DNA of 64,000 nt from Cladopsammia gracilis (GCA_022457155.1 JAJGOT010001114.1:2501-66500); one strand, 5' to 3'. Numbered from the stretch's first letter, positions 45,966 through 57,843 are shown. Notes: a model not told the origin generated them from the letters alone. Numbers and translations are program-made.

Positions 45966-46299
45966 ACGTTTCGCTGGAGAGTCTGTTTGTGTTCAAACTG
46001 TCGGTCTCTTTTTCTTTATCAGGAGCATCTCGTAAACAAGACACTCAAGCTTCCCACGACATTTCTTTAAGATGACAAATTGCTCTGAAGATTGATCGGG
46101 TTTTGATTGTGTTTCTCCTTCAGATGTTTCCCGATCGCAGAGTATTTATTTCGGCGTAGCCTGTATAATTCGCATCGCACCAATTACATTATTTAAATTC
46201 ATAAACAATGCATTGTTGGTTGACTAAGAAGGGCTTTGTTTCTTTTACGTGAAATCGGAATTTCTCAGTTTCAAAAACATAGTTTTTAGAACCCTGCAT

Positions 46300-46560
46300 T
46301 TTTGCGAGAATCAGATCTGGTGAAGACGACAAGCGGTTGGCGAGATCAAGCATGGTTAGTTACAAGTGATCGATTCTACTATTACCAGATTTCACGCTTC
46401 TCAAGACCAAAACCAAAACTGTATAGCGCCAATTGGGGGTTTGCAAATAACGTCATCAAAAATAAAAAAAAATCTAAACTACACATCCTACAAAGCTGTT
46501 TTGTAACATGGTATGTGGGTACCAGTGTTACAATCCTTCAGAAAAAGGTTCAGGTTGTTT
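46300..46560. repeat. Fragment related to the TA-flanked element at 49.4 kb
   Basis: aaagctgttttgtaacatgg and neighbouring words occur inverted in the right part of 49,430-49,987. The ends of this copy are not clear. Confidence 0.5.
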
Positions 46561-46865
46561 TGCTTCCGAATATTATTTCAGACAAGAGGCTGCAAGCAGC
46601 CTATACTCATGCGCATGCGTAAGAAAGTTTTATGATATACTTTAAACATGATAAGAAGATGTCCGACATGGAGAAGAGTTACTCCTTTCATTCAGTCATC
46701 GTTCCTGCAAACCACGTTGTTTACTATTGAATGTTTTGTAAATGAAAGCTGTACCACAATGAAGCCAGTGATTCTTCTGAGTGTTATATATACCAAACGT
46801 GAACGTTACTAATGTAATGTAATGGTTGTAGGAGACGCTGTCGTGACGTTTCAGTAACGCTGTTT

Positions 46866-46935
46866 TACCGGAAGTAAGAGTAGCCGGAAGTCACTAAACA
46901 GGAAGTGTAAATGGAAAAGCGATGAACCGGAAGTG
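46866..46935. promoter_or_regulatory. Cluster of four ETS-like ggaagt sites
   Basis: accggaagta, gccggaagtc, acaggaagtg and aaccggaagtg fall within about 70 bp, all in the same orientation. CCGGAAGT is the classic ETS core. No promoter or exon is visible nearby, and function is inferred only from the motif. Confidence 0.35.
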
Positions 46936-46949
46936 CAGAAATTAAAATA

Positions 46950-47055
46950 TTCGTACATAAATTTGCATGCAAAATCGTGACACAAAAAATAATAACAAGA
47001 AAAACGGAGCCGAAACCTTACCTCATGCCGCTTCGCGCATGAGTAATAAGCCGTG
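46950..47055. repeat. R1-type end fragment
   Basis: cataaatttgcatgc, then gtgacac, then a-rich sequence and a cttcgc/gcatgagtaa end resemble 26,925-27,003. It looks like an isolated right end of the R1 family. Confidence 0.5.
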
Positions 47056-47464
47056 AAAATAAACAAAATAGCCATATCCTGAAAACACAATTTATCAGCG
47101 CGGATTCTGTCCCACTCACGGTCTAGCGTACTTGCATGGGAGTGACTGGGCCTAGACAGGGTTAAATATGTGATATATTTGTTTTATCTACAGCAATGGC
47201 CCCACGGGATAAAATTTTGGATTACCAAGCTCAAGACGATGTTTGTTGCGATAAAAATGACGAATATTGTAACGCATGTCTAGGGAGTTGCACGTGGGGT
47301 TGCCAAGTTTGCTGCGACAAGTGAAGTTATCTTTCAACCAGTTAAACGAATTGTAAGGTGCGTATGACGGAGAAAGTTGGACGGAGCTTAGCCCGATTTG
47401 GGAAAACAAATCAAAATCCCCAAATATTATCAGTTTTAGTTGTAATTACATATTAAACATTTAA

Positions 47465-48044
47465 CCTTATTTTGCCTGGGCTTTTTTTGAGTTCTTGAAC
47501 CTGGGGGGGGGGGGGGGGGGGGGGGATTAAGGCCATGACAATGAAACCTACAGGGTACATCTACATAGTACGTCCAAAACTGTCTCCCTTGCGGTCTGCA
47601 CAATAGAACGATGACGTCATATGACGTAGTTATTAGGTAATTAGTTATACGGCCGCCATCTTGGATCCGCAATCTTGGATTTCTGAAATTTTTCAAAACC
47701 TCTAAAAAACCGTCCAAATTGGCTCAAAATTAATCAAAACCAATAAACAAACGCTAAATGACGTACAAATGTAAACGTCATAACAATAAACATTGTTTTT
47801 CTTCATTCAAAGGTAAAAATATGCAAATTACAAAAAAAACATGGCTGTCAAAATCTTGTAAAGAAACATTAAGTCGCGTGATCAATAAAGTGTCATATCA
47901 AATTGTTGCCAGATAAATTGTAGGAAAAGTCACAAAGTTTGATGGCGTTTAATGTTGAAAGTTAGCGCGGGCACTTCTTTGTGCCCCCCCCCCCCCCGGG
48001 CACTTCTTTGTGCCCCCCCCCCCCCCCCCCCAGGCAAAATAGGG
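47465..48044. mobile_element. piggyBac-like MITE, clean copy
   Basis: The ends ccttattttgcctggg and aggcaaaatagggtt are inverted, with TTAA on both sides (47,461-47,464 and 48,045-48,048). A 23-G run (47,503-47,525) lies near the left end, and C runs of 14 and 19 near the right. This copy gives the uninterrupted reference for the nested one at 18.3-20.5 kb. Confidence 0.88.
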
Positions 48045-48048
48045 TTAA

Positions 48049-49429
48049 GCTAGTGGCATTACGGCTATGATTCGATTTAGCGCCCTGTGCTTTCGGTAGC
48101 TTTCGGTAGCTTAATGGAGAGCAGTTATTGGAGAGGGGCGCTTATTTTATATTCTGATAAAAACAAACATGTGAGCGTGGAAAAGCGCTTTAAGGAACAA
48201 AAACAGAAAAAGTACAATTTGTATAGACAGAATAACGGTAACCATGGTTCGCAATTTGTCGGAGTCTAATTCGCTATTTCAAAAAAGAACTTGACTGGGA
48301 GGGTCGAGTTGTACTCTTCGTAATACGGAAGCAACTGTCGAAACAAGATTTATAATTAACTCGGTAATATGGACTATTAAAGGAAGCTCAATGACAGCGG
48401 TTGATCTTGCGATGGCCATGTTGAATGGAGCACTATTATTATTGGACAGGCGGTGTGCGTCATGAGATTTGACCAATAGCAAGCCGTTGTTTAAACAATA
48501 GTCCTCGCGGCAAACAAGAAGCTATTTCAGCGCGTGGAGTTGAAAAAATTGTTCCTTTTCAAGGATTTCAGCGATGTTAATTGAAAATGTTTTCAGGCAG
48601 AATTAAAGAGAAATATCCCTTCTTCGTTATGGCTTCAATTAAATCTTACATTCGAGCACAATGACTGCCTTAGCTGACCTCAAAGTAAACCTACTCGGCT
48701 CAATTGCCACATTATCGTAAACTGAACTTTCACACCTTTTCTTAGACTTCTCATTCCTTTACACGTTTGTTTTTCGTAAATAATTTGGGACATACAGTTA
48801 ATTTAGCCTTTCTTCTTTGAGAATTTCGGGGTCTACCCGGGTCTACCCCTTTTAGTTTTCTTGGTTGAAGCCGTTCAAAATTGATAAGTTCACCAACTCG
48901 CCTAGGTCTCCTGGTGAGTAACAATAATTTTCTGCGCCCACGCGGCGGTCGCGCGCGTCCTTTATCATCTTCTTGTTTGGTCTTTTTTCGGCCTATTTTC
49001 CCTCAATTATAGTTGAAAGAAGAAAATATCCAAACCTTCATAGGTTTTGATGTTCAAAGTGACTTCTTTTGTCGACGTTTGCAGTGCTTGTTCTGTGTAA
49101 TAAGTGGAGCGGTCTTTGCGTGATTTAGGTCTCGTGGCGTTGACCCGTGCATAAATTTGATCTTTCCGGTTGTCTTGTTTATTAACGGATTGTATGTTTC
49201 GATTCAAATCAGAATAGTGTGTCAGAGAAAAAGAAAAACCGGCCTTTACGAAGTGGTTTTGCGTTTGTAAACTTGTATATTTGATTACTTAACCAAAGAA
49301 AAGGCGCTGGATATAAATTCAAGCTAAATAACGCAAACGTAGGAGATGCTCAAGGGAAAATGAGCCGCTACACAAATTAACCCATCGGGCATTGCAAGTC
49401 GTGACGCACATCGCCTGATTATTGGAATA
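48049..49429. other. Unique sequence, nothing recognised
   Basis: Scattered short ORFs are without family, splice support or repeat partners. A gaagctcaatgacagcgg region near 48,380 shows no element ends. Confidence 0.35.
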
Positions 49430-49987
49430 GAGTGTTTTTCACTGACGTCATATCAAAATTCAGAAGCAGTTTTCGATTCTAAAATGTTTATGGAATTATA
49501 GAGAGTTTAAAACTACACATCTGGGCCAAATTTTGAAGCGCAAGAGCATTTCATTCAACAGTTATAGGCGAATGAGTATAGAAATTTTTAGTAAGAAATG
49601 TATGGAGCGGCCATCTTGGTGTCCCAGTTAGGGACCAACATGGCGGCCCAAAATTTAAAGACTTTAAAGTCTTAATAACACCAAAAATCTCATCACAAAA
49701 TATTGTATTCACTATAAGAGGCATGAATTCGGCTTATAAGCATCTATAACTCATTAACAACTTTCAACTAGTTCAATTTTGTTTATTTTCACGGCTTATC
49801 TGAAATAGCGTGACGAATTGCGTGACACATTTACAACCTTTATAAATCGAAAACGAAACATCGTTAAAACCTAAAACTTTTTGTGAAAGATTATAACACT
49901 GGTATCCACATACCATGTTAGAAACAGCTTTGTAGCATGTTTACCTTAGATTTTTTTTATTTTTTATGACGTCATGTGAAAACACTC
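49430..49987. mobile_element. mariner-like MITE with TA flanks
   Basis: gagtgtttttcac followed by gacgtca is mirrored by tgacgtca plus gtgaaaacactc, with TA on both sides (49,428-49,429 and 49,988-49,989). It is 558 bp and noncoding. Confidence 0.78.
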
Positions 49988-50197
49988 TATAAGTGGCTCA
50001 CTACAAATTATACTCAAGGGGGTGGGGGGCTTATTGGAAGGAGGACACGAAATAAATAAATTCAACAAATATTTAAACAGGGTAGCCACTTCAGTTATAC
50101 AACTGTTATCAGTGTAGGCCCTGTAAAATAAAACTAAAATAAAAAAATTCAAATCATTACGGTATGTGGAAACACCATAGGTTTAGCAGAACGTTTC

Positions 50198-50228
<31 letters not shown>

Positions 50229-50349
50229 CAGGTGCAGAACGTCCTCCGTGGGAAAGGTCTACCCTCAATGCGTGAACTGCACAAATTGTGTTATTTGTGT
50301 GGCACTTTGTAATTTTCAAATAAATGTCAGGGCACTGTTGGTTGTTTAA
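50198..50349 (+). other. Candidate downstream exon after a 30-T acceptor
   Basis: A T tract of about 30 bases runs into cag at about 50,231. The next frame reads six Cys residues in a spaced pattern (C-x2-C-x2-C-x2-C-x3-C near its end), stopping at 50,347-50,349. Another frame, matching the stronger donor of the 43,811 exon, stops after 14 codons, and an aataaa lies at about 50,319. Either could be a last exon, or neither. If the Cys-rich frame is used, the product would be a small secreted cysteine-rich peptide of unknown activity. Confidence 0.3.
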
Positions 50350-51239
50350 AATTTAATTAGTCAGTTATGTGTTTACTCACTTACTGTCCTTTATAGAGTG
50401 TTTAAACTTACCCGTCTCATTCCCCGCTCCACTCCCAGTCCCGAAACAGCGTCGTGATTTCCAAGAACCATACATTTTATGTAAAATCAAATCTTTTTTT
50501 TTTCAAACAAAGCTTAGAATTTGGTAAACGTAAAAGTAAAGTGCTCAGTGCTGAAAACAAATTAATCGTATGATTTTAGATTTTTGATTTTTTCCTCCGA
50601 AACTATAACTTAAGCTATGACAAAACTGTAACGTCACATTTTATGACGCCACGAAACTAGGTTTTTGGTGTCAACAATGGTGGTTTAAACTATTATTCTG
50701 ATTTTTTTTTTTCAACTACTCTTGTTCTATTCATCTAGGACAATCAATCTGCAAAATAACTAGAAATACTGGCTTAAAAACGACTACCTAAATTATGATA
50801 TATTTACCATGGGGGGAGGGGGCACTCTTTTCTGGACAAAGCATTCTTCAAAATTCAAAATGCCACATTGATCATTTAAATTTTTGGTATCGTCAAACGG
50901 TTTTCAGGTTTTTAACTTCTTCTTTTGTCCTTTTTCTAAAACGCTAGTTGGACATTGGAAATTAGAAATGACGCCATCATCTGTGACGTCATTTGATATA
51001 TCCTGTCATTTTTAGTGTCAAATAATTTAGCGCCCGACCGCTGTTCACTCGCAGGGTTTGGTAACGAAATCCTCAATAAATTAAAGTTATGCTAAAATGA
51101 TCAAATTCTGCCACCTCTTTAACGATCCCTTGGAAAGGTGGTATGGCCCCTCCATGTTGGGGTCTGTCTGTTCACACACTCGTGAATTGGCCCGATCGCG
51201 GCTGCCATGTCAATCAAATATATAAAAAAAATCCTCAAA
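50350..51239. other. Unique sequence, nothing recognised
   Basis: AT-rich with several poly-T tracts. There is no gene or element ends. Confidence 0.35.
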
Positions 51240-51450
51240 ACTCTAAACTGCTTAGTATTTGTTTTGGTGATTTTAGGAAAGGTATTTAAAAGCATTTTTA
51301 TTTTAATGATTACGCTTAATATACCTAAACCCAGATATCAAATTAAAGCTTATAGAGCTGGCTATCTAAAAATGGAAACCATTTGGTAACAAAAAAAAAT
51401 TGTTGATTTTTTTACGACGTCTAAATTCGAACGTCCGTTTTACTGGAGAC
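51240..51450. repeat. Inverted partner of the 2.5-3.3 kb element
   Basis: tatacctaaacccagatatc, the agagctggctatctaaa block and tacgacgtctaaattcgaac occur in the opposite orientation at 3106-3200. Only the terminal portion of the family is present. Confidence 0.7.
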
Positions 51451-51719
51451 ACCCTCGGACCTCCCCTATCAAACCTGTGTCTCATATGTGGTTCATAAAA
51501 ATAATAGAATAAAATTGTTTTATACGTAGTTGCTTTACTTCCACCAATTGACTGATTGTCAAGTTTTTGACTTAACAAACGCTTTTCGACTCTCAGGAAT
51601 GCCAGAAATGGCATTTTAGAGGGTAAAATCGGAAATAAATTCCTGGGAACATGCACCCGGACCCTCCCTTTCAGAAATTCCTGGATCCGCCCCTGTTTCC
51701 AATAAAGACTCACCCTTTT

Positions 51720-52251
51720 TAAAACACCTTTTTTGGCGACTTTCTTATTTAATGTTTTCATGTAACATGTTTTTATTTCTGGTTATATTTTGTCCCCAAC
51801 GAGAAATTGCAAAGCGACAACAAACCGCAAAATTTTGCCCAACTAGCACCTTGGTAATCATGTTTGGTTTATTGCACTTTTGGTAGTTTACATTATGTTT
51901 TTTTTTTTTTACTATTAAAATTTTTGGCAAAACAGTATTGGCCACTCCGAAAAACACCATAATACTCTTTTATGTGCAGGCTCAACCTCACCGGGATGTA
52001 ATTATTCAAGTCTCCTTTGTTAGAATGGCACAACAGAATTTAAAGTACATGTTGGAACGCTAGGACTTAGCATTGTGTGTTCGCATACAAATGTGCACCG
52101 TATGCAAATTGCCACGAAGTTGAAGCATAGCACGTGCATTTCGTGCTGAAAACAAAAGAAATTGGAAAAATGAGGCTTACAGCAAGCACCACGCAAACCT
52201 GCACGTTAAAGAATATTGTGGTATTTTTAATAGTTTCTGGAGTGGGCAATT
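51720..52251 (-). other. 3' flank of the distal last exon, gene B
   Basis: Matches the 3' flank of gene A (20,830-21,025). This shows that the distal last exon duplicated together with its downstream sequence. Confidence 0.65.
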
Positions 52252-52479
52252 TCAACCTCCAGTGCTTATCCATGGTCCCCAATAACCATTCTTACACATT
52301 TCTTTCTTTGCCTCCGGATCAGCAGGTTTGTTTCCGGGAGGCACCATACCTTTCTTGTAATAGCGCACTCTAGCGCGTAACTTCGCCACTACATCCGGGA
52401 GCTCTTTACTGAGAACAAAGCTCTCAGTTGGGTCAGCGGTAATGTTGTACAGGGCAAATTCGTTTTTTCCACCAGATTT
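52252..52479 (-). CDS. Gene B distal last exon (alternative C-terminus)
   Basis: Acceptor cgtcag; 75 residues plus stop, opening KSGGKNEFALYNITADPTES and containing a PPGNKPADPEA linker and NGYWGPW. It is closer to the gene A last exon than to the proximal one at 54,580. The phase-0 start fits the preceding exon 57,076-57,299. It could be spliced as an alternative last exon or be left from a third, otherwise lost gene copy. Confidence 0.75.
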   Translation of the reverse strand, partial: KSGGKNEFALYNITADPTESFVLSKELPDVVAKLRARVRYYKKGMVPPGNKPADPEAKKEMCKNGYWGPWISTGG

Positions 52480-52786
52480 CTGACGATTGGAGATAAAAAG
52501 TGTAATAAATATAAGAACATGAAAAAAGTACTTTAACACTCGGAAGTACTCCTTTCAGAGATTTTTCTCCGATTTCTTCAATAACATTTATTGTTAGCAA
52601 CTGCGGTCAGGCACATTTCGTTAAAGGTTGCAGACAATCGGTTGTTCGATAACCAGATATGACGCCATAAGTAGCATTATGCAAGAATTTTTATTTAAAA
52701 ATGCGTGTTTTTGAACTTTTTTCGGTTAAAAAGGTATGAAACATTACTCTAGCAAAACACTTTTTTCGTTTAGTTCTTTTCATGGC

Positions 52787-53755
52787 AAAAAATTGGGTGA
52801 CATTTGCCTCTAATTTTTTAACTCGTCCCCAGACCCCCAATTTGACCCTTAAAATCACTGTGAAAACGCCATTTTTTAAAGGGAAAATCAAAATTTCGCC
52901 CATTTATGAATTCCTTTTCTGAAAGCCACACACGGATTCCAGTAATTTGGTTATTATTCTATCTGGAAACGTTAAAATATTTTAATAACTTGAAAAAAAA
53001 AAGTCCCGTCATTTTGACCTTGAAGTGACCAATGTCGAGTAAAGGCTTATATGAAGCTGAACCGCGCGGTCATCGCTTTTAGCGGTATAACGCATTTTAA
53101 TAGGCATAATGTCAACATCCACACTCGGTTTTGAAGAGACTCGGATCTTGTGAACATTTCGGTGGGAAATATGATTTAGTTGGAGCGAAAAAAATCCCGT
53201 CATTTTGCTATTAGTCTGTATCTATTCGCATGCTCATCTGTCAATGCATGGGCTGGCAATTTATGAATTACTTTTCGGAAATCCACACTCGGATTCCAGT
53301 AATATGGTTATTATTCTATCTAGAAACGTTAAAATATTTTAATAACTTTTAAAAAAAGTACCGTCATTTTTTACCTTGAAGTGAGCAATTTCGTATAAAG
53401 GCTTGTATGGAGTTCGACTGCGCGGTCATCACTTTAAGCGTTCTAACTCATTTTAACAGGCGCAATGCCAACATCCACACTCGGTTTTGGAAAGATTGGA
53501 ATCTAGTAAACATTTCGGTGGGAAATTTGCTTTGGTTCGAGTGAAAAAACCTCCGTCATTTTGCACTTTTCAGCCGGAAAGATTTCCGTTTAACCCCATA
53601 TATTAGTTATGCATACCGTTCTTAAAACTAAAACAAAAGCCAAAACAATAGAAATCCAAAAACAAAACAATAGCGCATACATACATAATTATGAGCAACA
53701 GTTCATTTTGGTAACGCGCACGCCCGGAGCAAATGTCTCGTCTGAGGGATCAATA
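52787..53755. repeat. Intronic repeat R3, copy 1
   Basis: Colinear with 58,244-59,255 and highly similar, from catggcaaaaaattggrtga to a shared caaatgtctcgtctgag. It has an internal duplication of about 350 bp (cacactcggattccagtaat occurs twice). No terminal repeats were recognised. Confidence 0.88.
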
Positions 53756-53838
53756 TTTTGGAATGTTCAAAAAAGCAACAACAACTGATTTTTGTTCTTT
53801 TTGATCAATTCCATCTTGCCCGCGAGTTTCCCCCTTCC

Positions 53839-53839
<1 letters not shown>

Positions 53840-53869
<30 letters not shown>
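53840..53869. repeat. Uninterrupted run of 30 C
   Basis: Longest homopolymer of the window; no attached MITE ends are obvious. Confidence 0.9.
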
Positions 53870-53870
<1 letters not shown>

Positions 53871-53996
53871 CTTCAAAATTTCGTAACATCGGAACATTTC
53901 ACTCCTTTTGTTTATTGTTTTGGGTACGAAAAAAGGTCAGCTAGGATTTTCGAAATGGTGAATGCAGCTAGTAAATTAATTTGGGGAAAAGATCAG

Positions 53997-54420
53997 TCAA
54001 TCAATCAATCAATCAATCACCTTTATTTAATCAAGGAATCCCATTCATAAAAATGCTCTTCCAGAGAGCCGTGCAAAAATCATGCAATAAAAAAATACAA
54101 TATTAGATAAATATTGTCATTAATATTGTACTAATTTACAAATGTGATATAAACGATTTCAGGCTTGTCTGTCCTTTAATAGTATTTGATAGACTATTCC
54201 AGAGAACCGCCCCTCTATAGTGAAAGCTATTTTTTCCAGCCTCAGTATACGGTCTTGGTTCCTTTTCTGCCACTGAGGGTCAAACGTAACTGTATTAGCT
54301 TTGGCATAGTTTCCCTTACAGGCACTAAAATAATAACTTGTTTAACTGCAAAAACCGTGGACGAAGATCCTGCTGGTTTTTCGTTGGAGGCGAGGACCTA
54401 ATCAGCTAAAATGAATCAGT
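53997..54420 (-). mobile_element. LINE 3' fragment with (GATT)n tail
   Basis: Read on the minus strand it ends gattaaataaaggtgatt and then gatt units, following a degraded RT C-terminus near 54,160-54,300. It is the same tail layout as three other fragments in the window. Confidence 0.7.
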
Positions 54421-54579
54421 ATACTAACGAGAAGTCCAAGGACTACAGCAGAGCTGATAAACGAGTAAATATATTTAAAACAATATCTAAAATAATATGA
54501 AAAAAAAAAAAAAACAGTACAACGCCATTCCAAGTATTCCTAAACTTTCCTCGTTGAGTGTCCTTGACAGCTGAAACGC

Positions 54580-54798
54580 TTAACTTCTCCATGGGCCCCA
54601 GTACCCATTTTCGCGCGCTACTCGCCTTGCATTTCTATCTTTGAGTTCGGTTTTCATAGTAGGTACGAAGTTGGGGCTGTGCTTGTAATGCCACACTCTA
54701 GCGAGTAGTTTGATCACCACATGCGGCAACTTATTACTGAGATCTTTCTGTTCTGTTGGGTCATCCGTAATATTGTAAAGCCGAGCAAATTTGATGCC
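54580..54798 (-). CDS. Gene B proximal last exon (arylsulfatase C-terminus)
   Basis: Acceptor ttttcag; 72 residues plus stop: GIKFARLYNITDDPTEQKDL, LPHVVIKLLARVWHYKH, ending GYWGPWRS. The phase-0 junction with 57,076-57,299 gives an uninterrupted C-terminal domain. It diverges from the distal exon mainly in the linker before GYWGPW. Confidence 0.85.
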   Translation of the reverse strand, partial: GIKFARLYNITDDPTEQKDLSNKLPHVVIKLLARVWHYKHSPNFVPTMKTELKDRNARRVARENGYWGPWRS

Positions 54799-54944
54799 CT
54801 GAAAAGAAAATAAATGCATTATAAACTTCAGTGAAATACACGGATTTCTCCCAATGCGGAACATCATTTCTCGACACATATCTTCACTGCGAAGTGTAAA
54901 GATATCAATATTTTCATGTTATCTACCATGTTTGCTCTTATTAA

Positions 54945-56568
54945 CCCTCGGACGCACACGCAAACCCCAACCGTCGTACAAGGGGAGGGAGTGGGTGGTT
55001 AGAACCCGTACTCCCCGTTAAGTTTTTGCGGTGTTACAATATTTCGAACTCGAGATGTGTGTGTGGGAGGGGAGGATTGCATACCTCTTCTTAGCTTTGT
55101 GATGTTGCAATATTTTATTTAGCCTCTGATGTGTTCTACAACATAAGGTAAATATTATAGGTTATGGCGCTGCTGGGGATCACGCCATTGTATTTAAAAA
55201 TAGCTTGACCACATGCTACTTATGACGTCGCTCGTTTTCCTTTATATAAATCGAGAAGGCTAGACTTAAACTTAAACTTAAGTAATGACTTGTTTGACTG
55301 GATATAAGATGGCAAAGTTTTCCACAGTTTAGCAGTCCTCAATGATAAACGGACAACTTCTGAAGACGGCATGTGCTAACAATAAGTGGTCCGAGTGTTT
55401 AAATGTCAAACAAGCTAAAGGGTGGATCTTCCTCGGAAATCTTCTGGCATCTTCGGCAATCGTCGGAAAATCATCGAAAAGTTTCTGACAACCTTCAGAA
55501 AGCGGGGAATTTTCGAAAATGTTCGTTAAATCTTCGTCATTAGAGTCGTCGTGCTCACTCGTGAGATGTGAAGTTGAACACTCAATGAGATATTTCATAT
55601 ACCCGCGCTTGTATGTGTTATCTTGGGTCAATATGATATAAACTATTGTTGACCACACCGTCTTCAGTACATACTTTGGTTCAGTTTGACTCGACGACAA
55701 TCGGTTACTATGGTAACGATATATGACGCCACAAGTAGCACAAATACAAGCCATTTTTTTTTCCAGAAATGCGTTTTTTCACCTTTTTTCCGCGAAAACA
55801 TATCAGATAAAACGCCACTAAAAGCAGCAAAATATTTAATTGTATCATATTTTACAACTCTAGCAAAAATATTTGCAATTTCCGCTTTTTTTTTCCGATA
55901 AATTCAAATTAAGTAATGATCCGCATAAAAGGAAAGTGCTAACTGCAATGCACGATGGAATGTCAACTTTTTTCATTGTTGCAACTAGTGATCTCATTGG
56001 CCTAGACTCAAAGACCGCTAAAAAGTTAAGGTTCAAGGGGCATTTTGTCTGATTTTTTAAAGGTTTCAAGTAATTTGAGACCCAATCGCACAGCATGCAA
56101 TTTTTAAAAGAAATTGTATTTGAGGAAGTTCATCAAAGAAGCAAAATTATTAGCTGTTGTCTTCTGCTATTCTGATTGGTTAAGCACGAACATTTCCTAA
56201 TTTTTTTTTGACACAAATAGATTTTCTTTCTTTTCATACTGAAATATAATTATGAACCATCAGCCCCTCCTCTATTCTTGAACTCAAAGAAATTCTGTCA
56301 GAAAGAGTCAATGCCGCAGAACAATGAAGTTTACTGTAGTTCTTATATGTGGAGCATTACTTAAATTAGTAAAATCCAAGATTGCGGTCATCTTAACGTA
56401 CATTTTGGATGACATCACGGACCCCAGCAGCGCCATAACCCATAATAATTATAACATCCTGTAGAGCACTTCACAGGCTATCTATTAGAGTTAAACTATA
56501 TTTTCGAAATATAATGTAACACCGCTAAAACCCAAGAGGGGGCATTTATTTGCGTCTACATCTAAGGG
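54945..56568. mobile_element. TTAA element with ccctcggacgcacacgc end, long copy
   Basis: Flanked by TTAA (54,941-54,944 and 56,569-56,572). The left end is ccctcggacgcacacgcaaac, and the right end is a diverged mirror (gcgtctacatctaaggg). It is internally noncoding and includes LINE-like pieces near 55,230-55,340. Shorter relatives are at 60,145 and 62,050. Confidence 0.7.
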
Positions 56569-56694
56569 TTAATAGACTATTTCACGTTGAACGTCTTGTG
56601 TAAGTGGAGTCAGGATTGAAATCATGCAATACTACCTGTCGTCCTTTTCTAGTCCGATTACAAATGAACTCTGGAGGCCTGTTCTGCTTACTAA

Positions 56695-57047
56695 AAGGCT
56701 TTGTTCACACTTGGCGCTCGAGCACGGTTCCCAAGTACTATTATCGCTTGGAACTTATGTCAACACACTATCTTTTTAAGTACCCACGCCAGAATTCGGG
56801 CACGGGAGTACAAGGTCGAGACCTTGTACTCGGGCACTAAAGTGGGTACCGGTTCCCAGTGTGCACGCGTTTTGCGTTAGTTCCGAGGCACTACTCCCAC
56901 AAACTACTGCTTTTCGTACCCACAATTCCTTATTACACTCAGAATGGGAACATGTTGATATCTTGGGTACCCAGTGTCTGAACGCAGCACCATTTTGTGC
57001 CTGTACCCAGGGACTAGTGCTCGGGCACCAAGTGTGAACATAGCCTT
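56695..57047. mobile_element. MITE 28 bp from a gene B splice donor
   Basis: ggctttgttcacacttgg is mirrored by ccaagtgtgaacatagcc. It contains a perfect inner palindrome around gtacaaggtcgagaccttgt and many ggtaccca words. It ends just downstream of the donor of exon 57,076-57,299. Confidence 0.8.
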
Positions 57048-57075
57048 AAGAATGACAAAAAAGGTTAACAATTAC

Positions 57076-57299
57076 CTTTTTTCTTTGTCTAATCCCAGGG
57101 GAGGACTTTACCTCTGGCGGCTTGTACCATCGTCCATTTGGAAAGTTTATTAACAGTTTCATGTCGCCAACACGAATTGCAGCTTTTCCTGCATCAACGT
57201 TGTGCAGAATCTCTTTCCTTGGCGATGGGGAGCCTTCAGATATACTGTGCCATATGTTAAAGCCGTCCAATGTTTCAGGATTAAAATTATTTGTAATAC
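57076..57299 (-). CDS. Gene B exon (LDGFNIW... [13 protein letters not shown])
   Basis: Acceptor catag, donor gtaatt, 224 nt. It encodes GITNNFNPETLDGFNIWHSI, SEGSPSPRKEILHNVD, then [17 protein letters not shown]. It is intact, ending on a complete codon so that either last exon can follow. Confidence 0.87.
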
Positions 57300-57379
57300 C
57301 TATGAGTAGACAAATAATATTATTTTCTTACGTCCCACGAAAAGAAAAGGCGTATCAAGATGGGACATTAGATGGAATA

Positions 57380-57840
57380 CAACGCTGGCCTTTCAGAGCC
57401 CCTACCCCCATTATAGTCTATTCTGTGGTCAATTATAGACTCCATCTTAGTTACTTTTGAGTAAATGTAAATTTCGTAATCCCAACTTAGTCACTTTCTG
57501 TTTAGCCATCTACCTTGAGTTCGGAACCTTTTTAACTATTGTAGGTCATCCTCAAATGAATTGACACATTTATTAAATGTAGAAGACTTTACTCTTCACC
57601 TACAAACCCTCTGTTTACCGAAAATATTTACAAGCTAAAACTACCCAAAAAATACTTGCCAGAATTTTCTTACCCCCAAAAATCCCGACAATTTGCGACC
57701 CCATTCTAGTAACTCTATTAAAAATGCAACCCCATTATAGTCAATCCAGTCGTGAAAAATGCGACCCCATCCAGCGGCACATCCGCATTAGCCCATTGCT
57801 AGGAAGTACCCCCCCCCTCCCCCCCCGGGGGGGCCTTATT
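57380..57840. repeat. Relative of the 31.45-kb MITE
   Basis: ccccattatagtc/gaccccat words and the end tagcccattgctaggaagta then a C/G run match the right part of 31,453-31,889. This copy is diverged and incomplete. Confidence 0.5.
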
Positions 57841-57843
57841 CCA

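Noticed and set aside
45441..46044. Ala/Ile-rich and Asp/Arg-rich proteins of about 150 residues
   Set aside because: They are readings of gatcgc-type repeats in a MITE, open on both strands in several frames.
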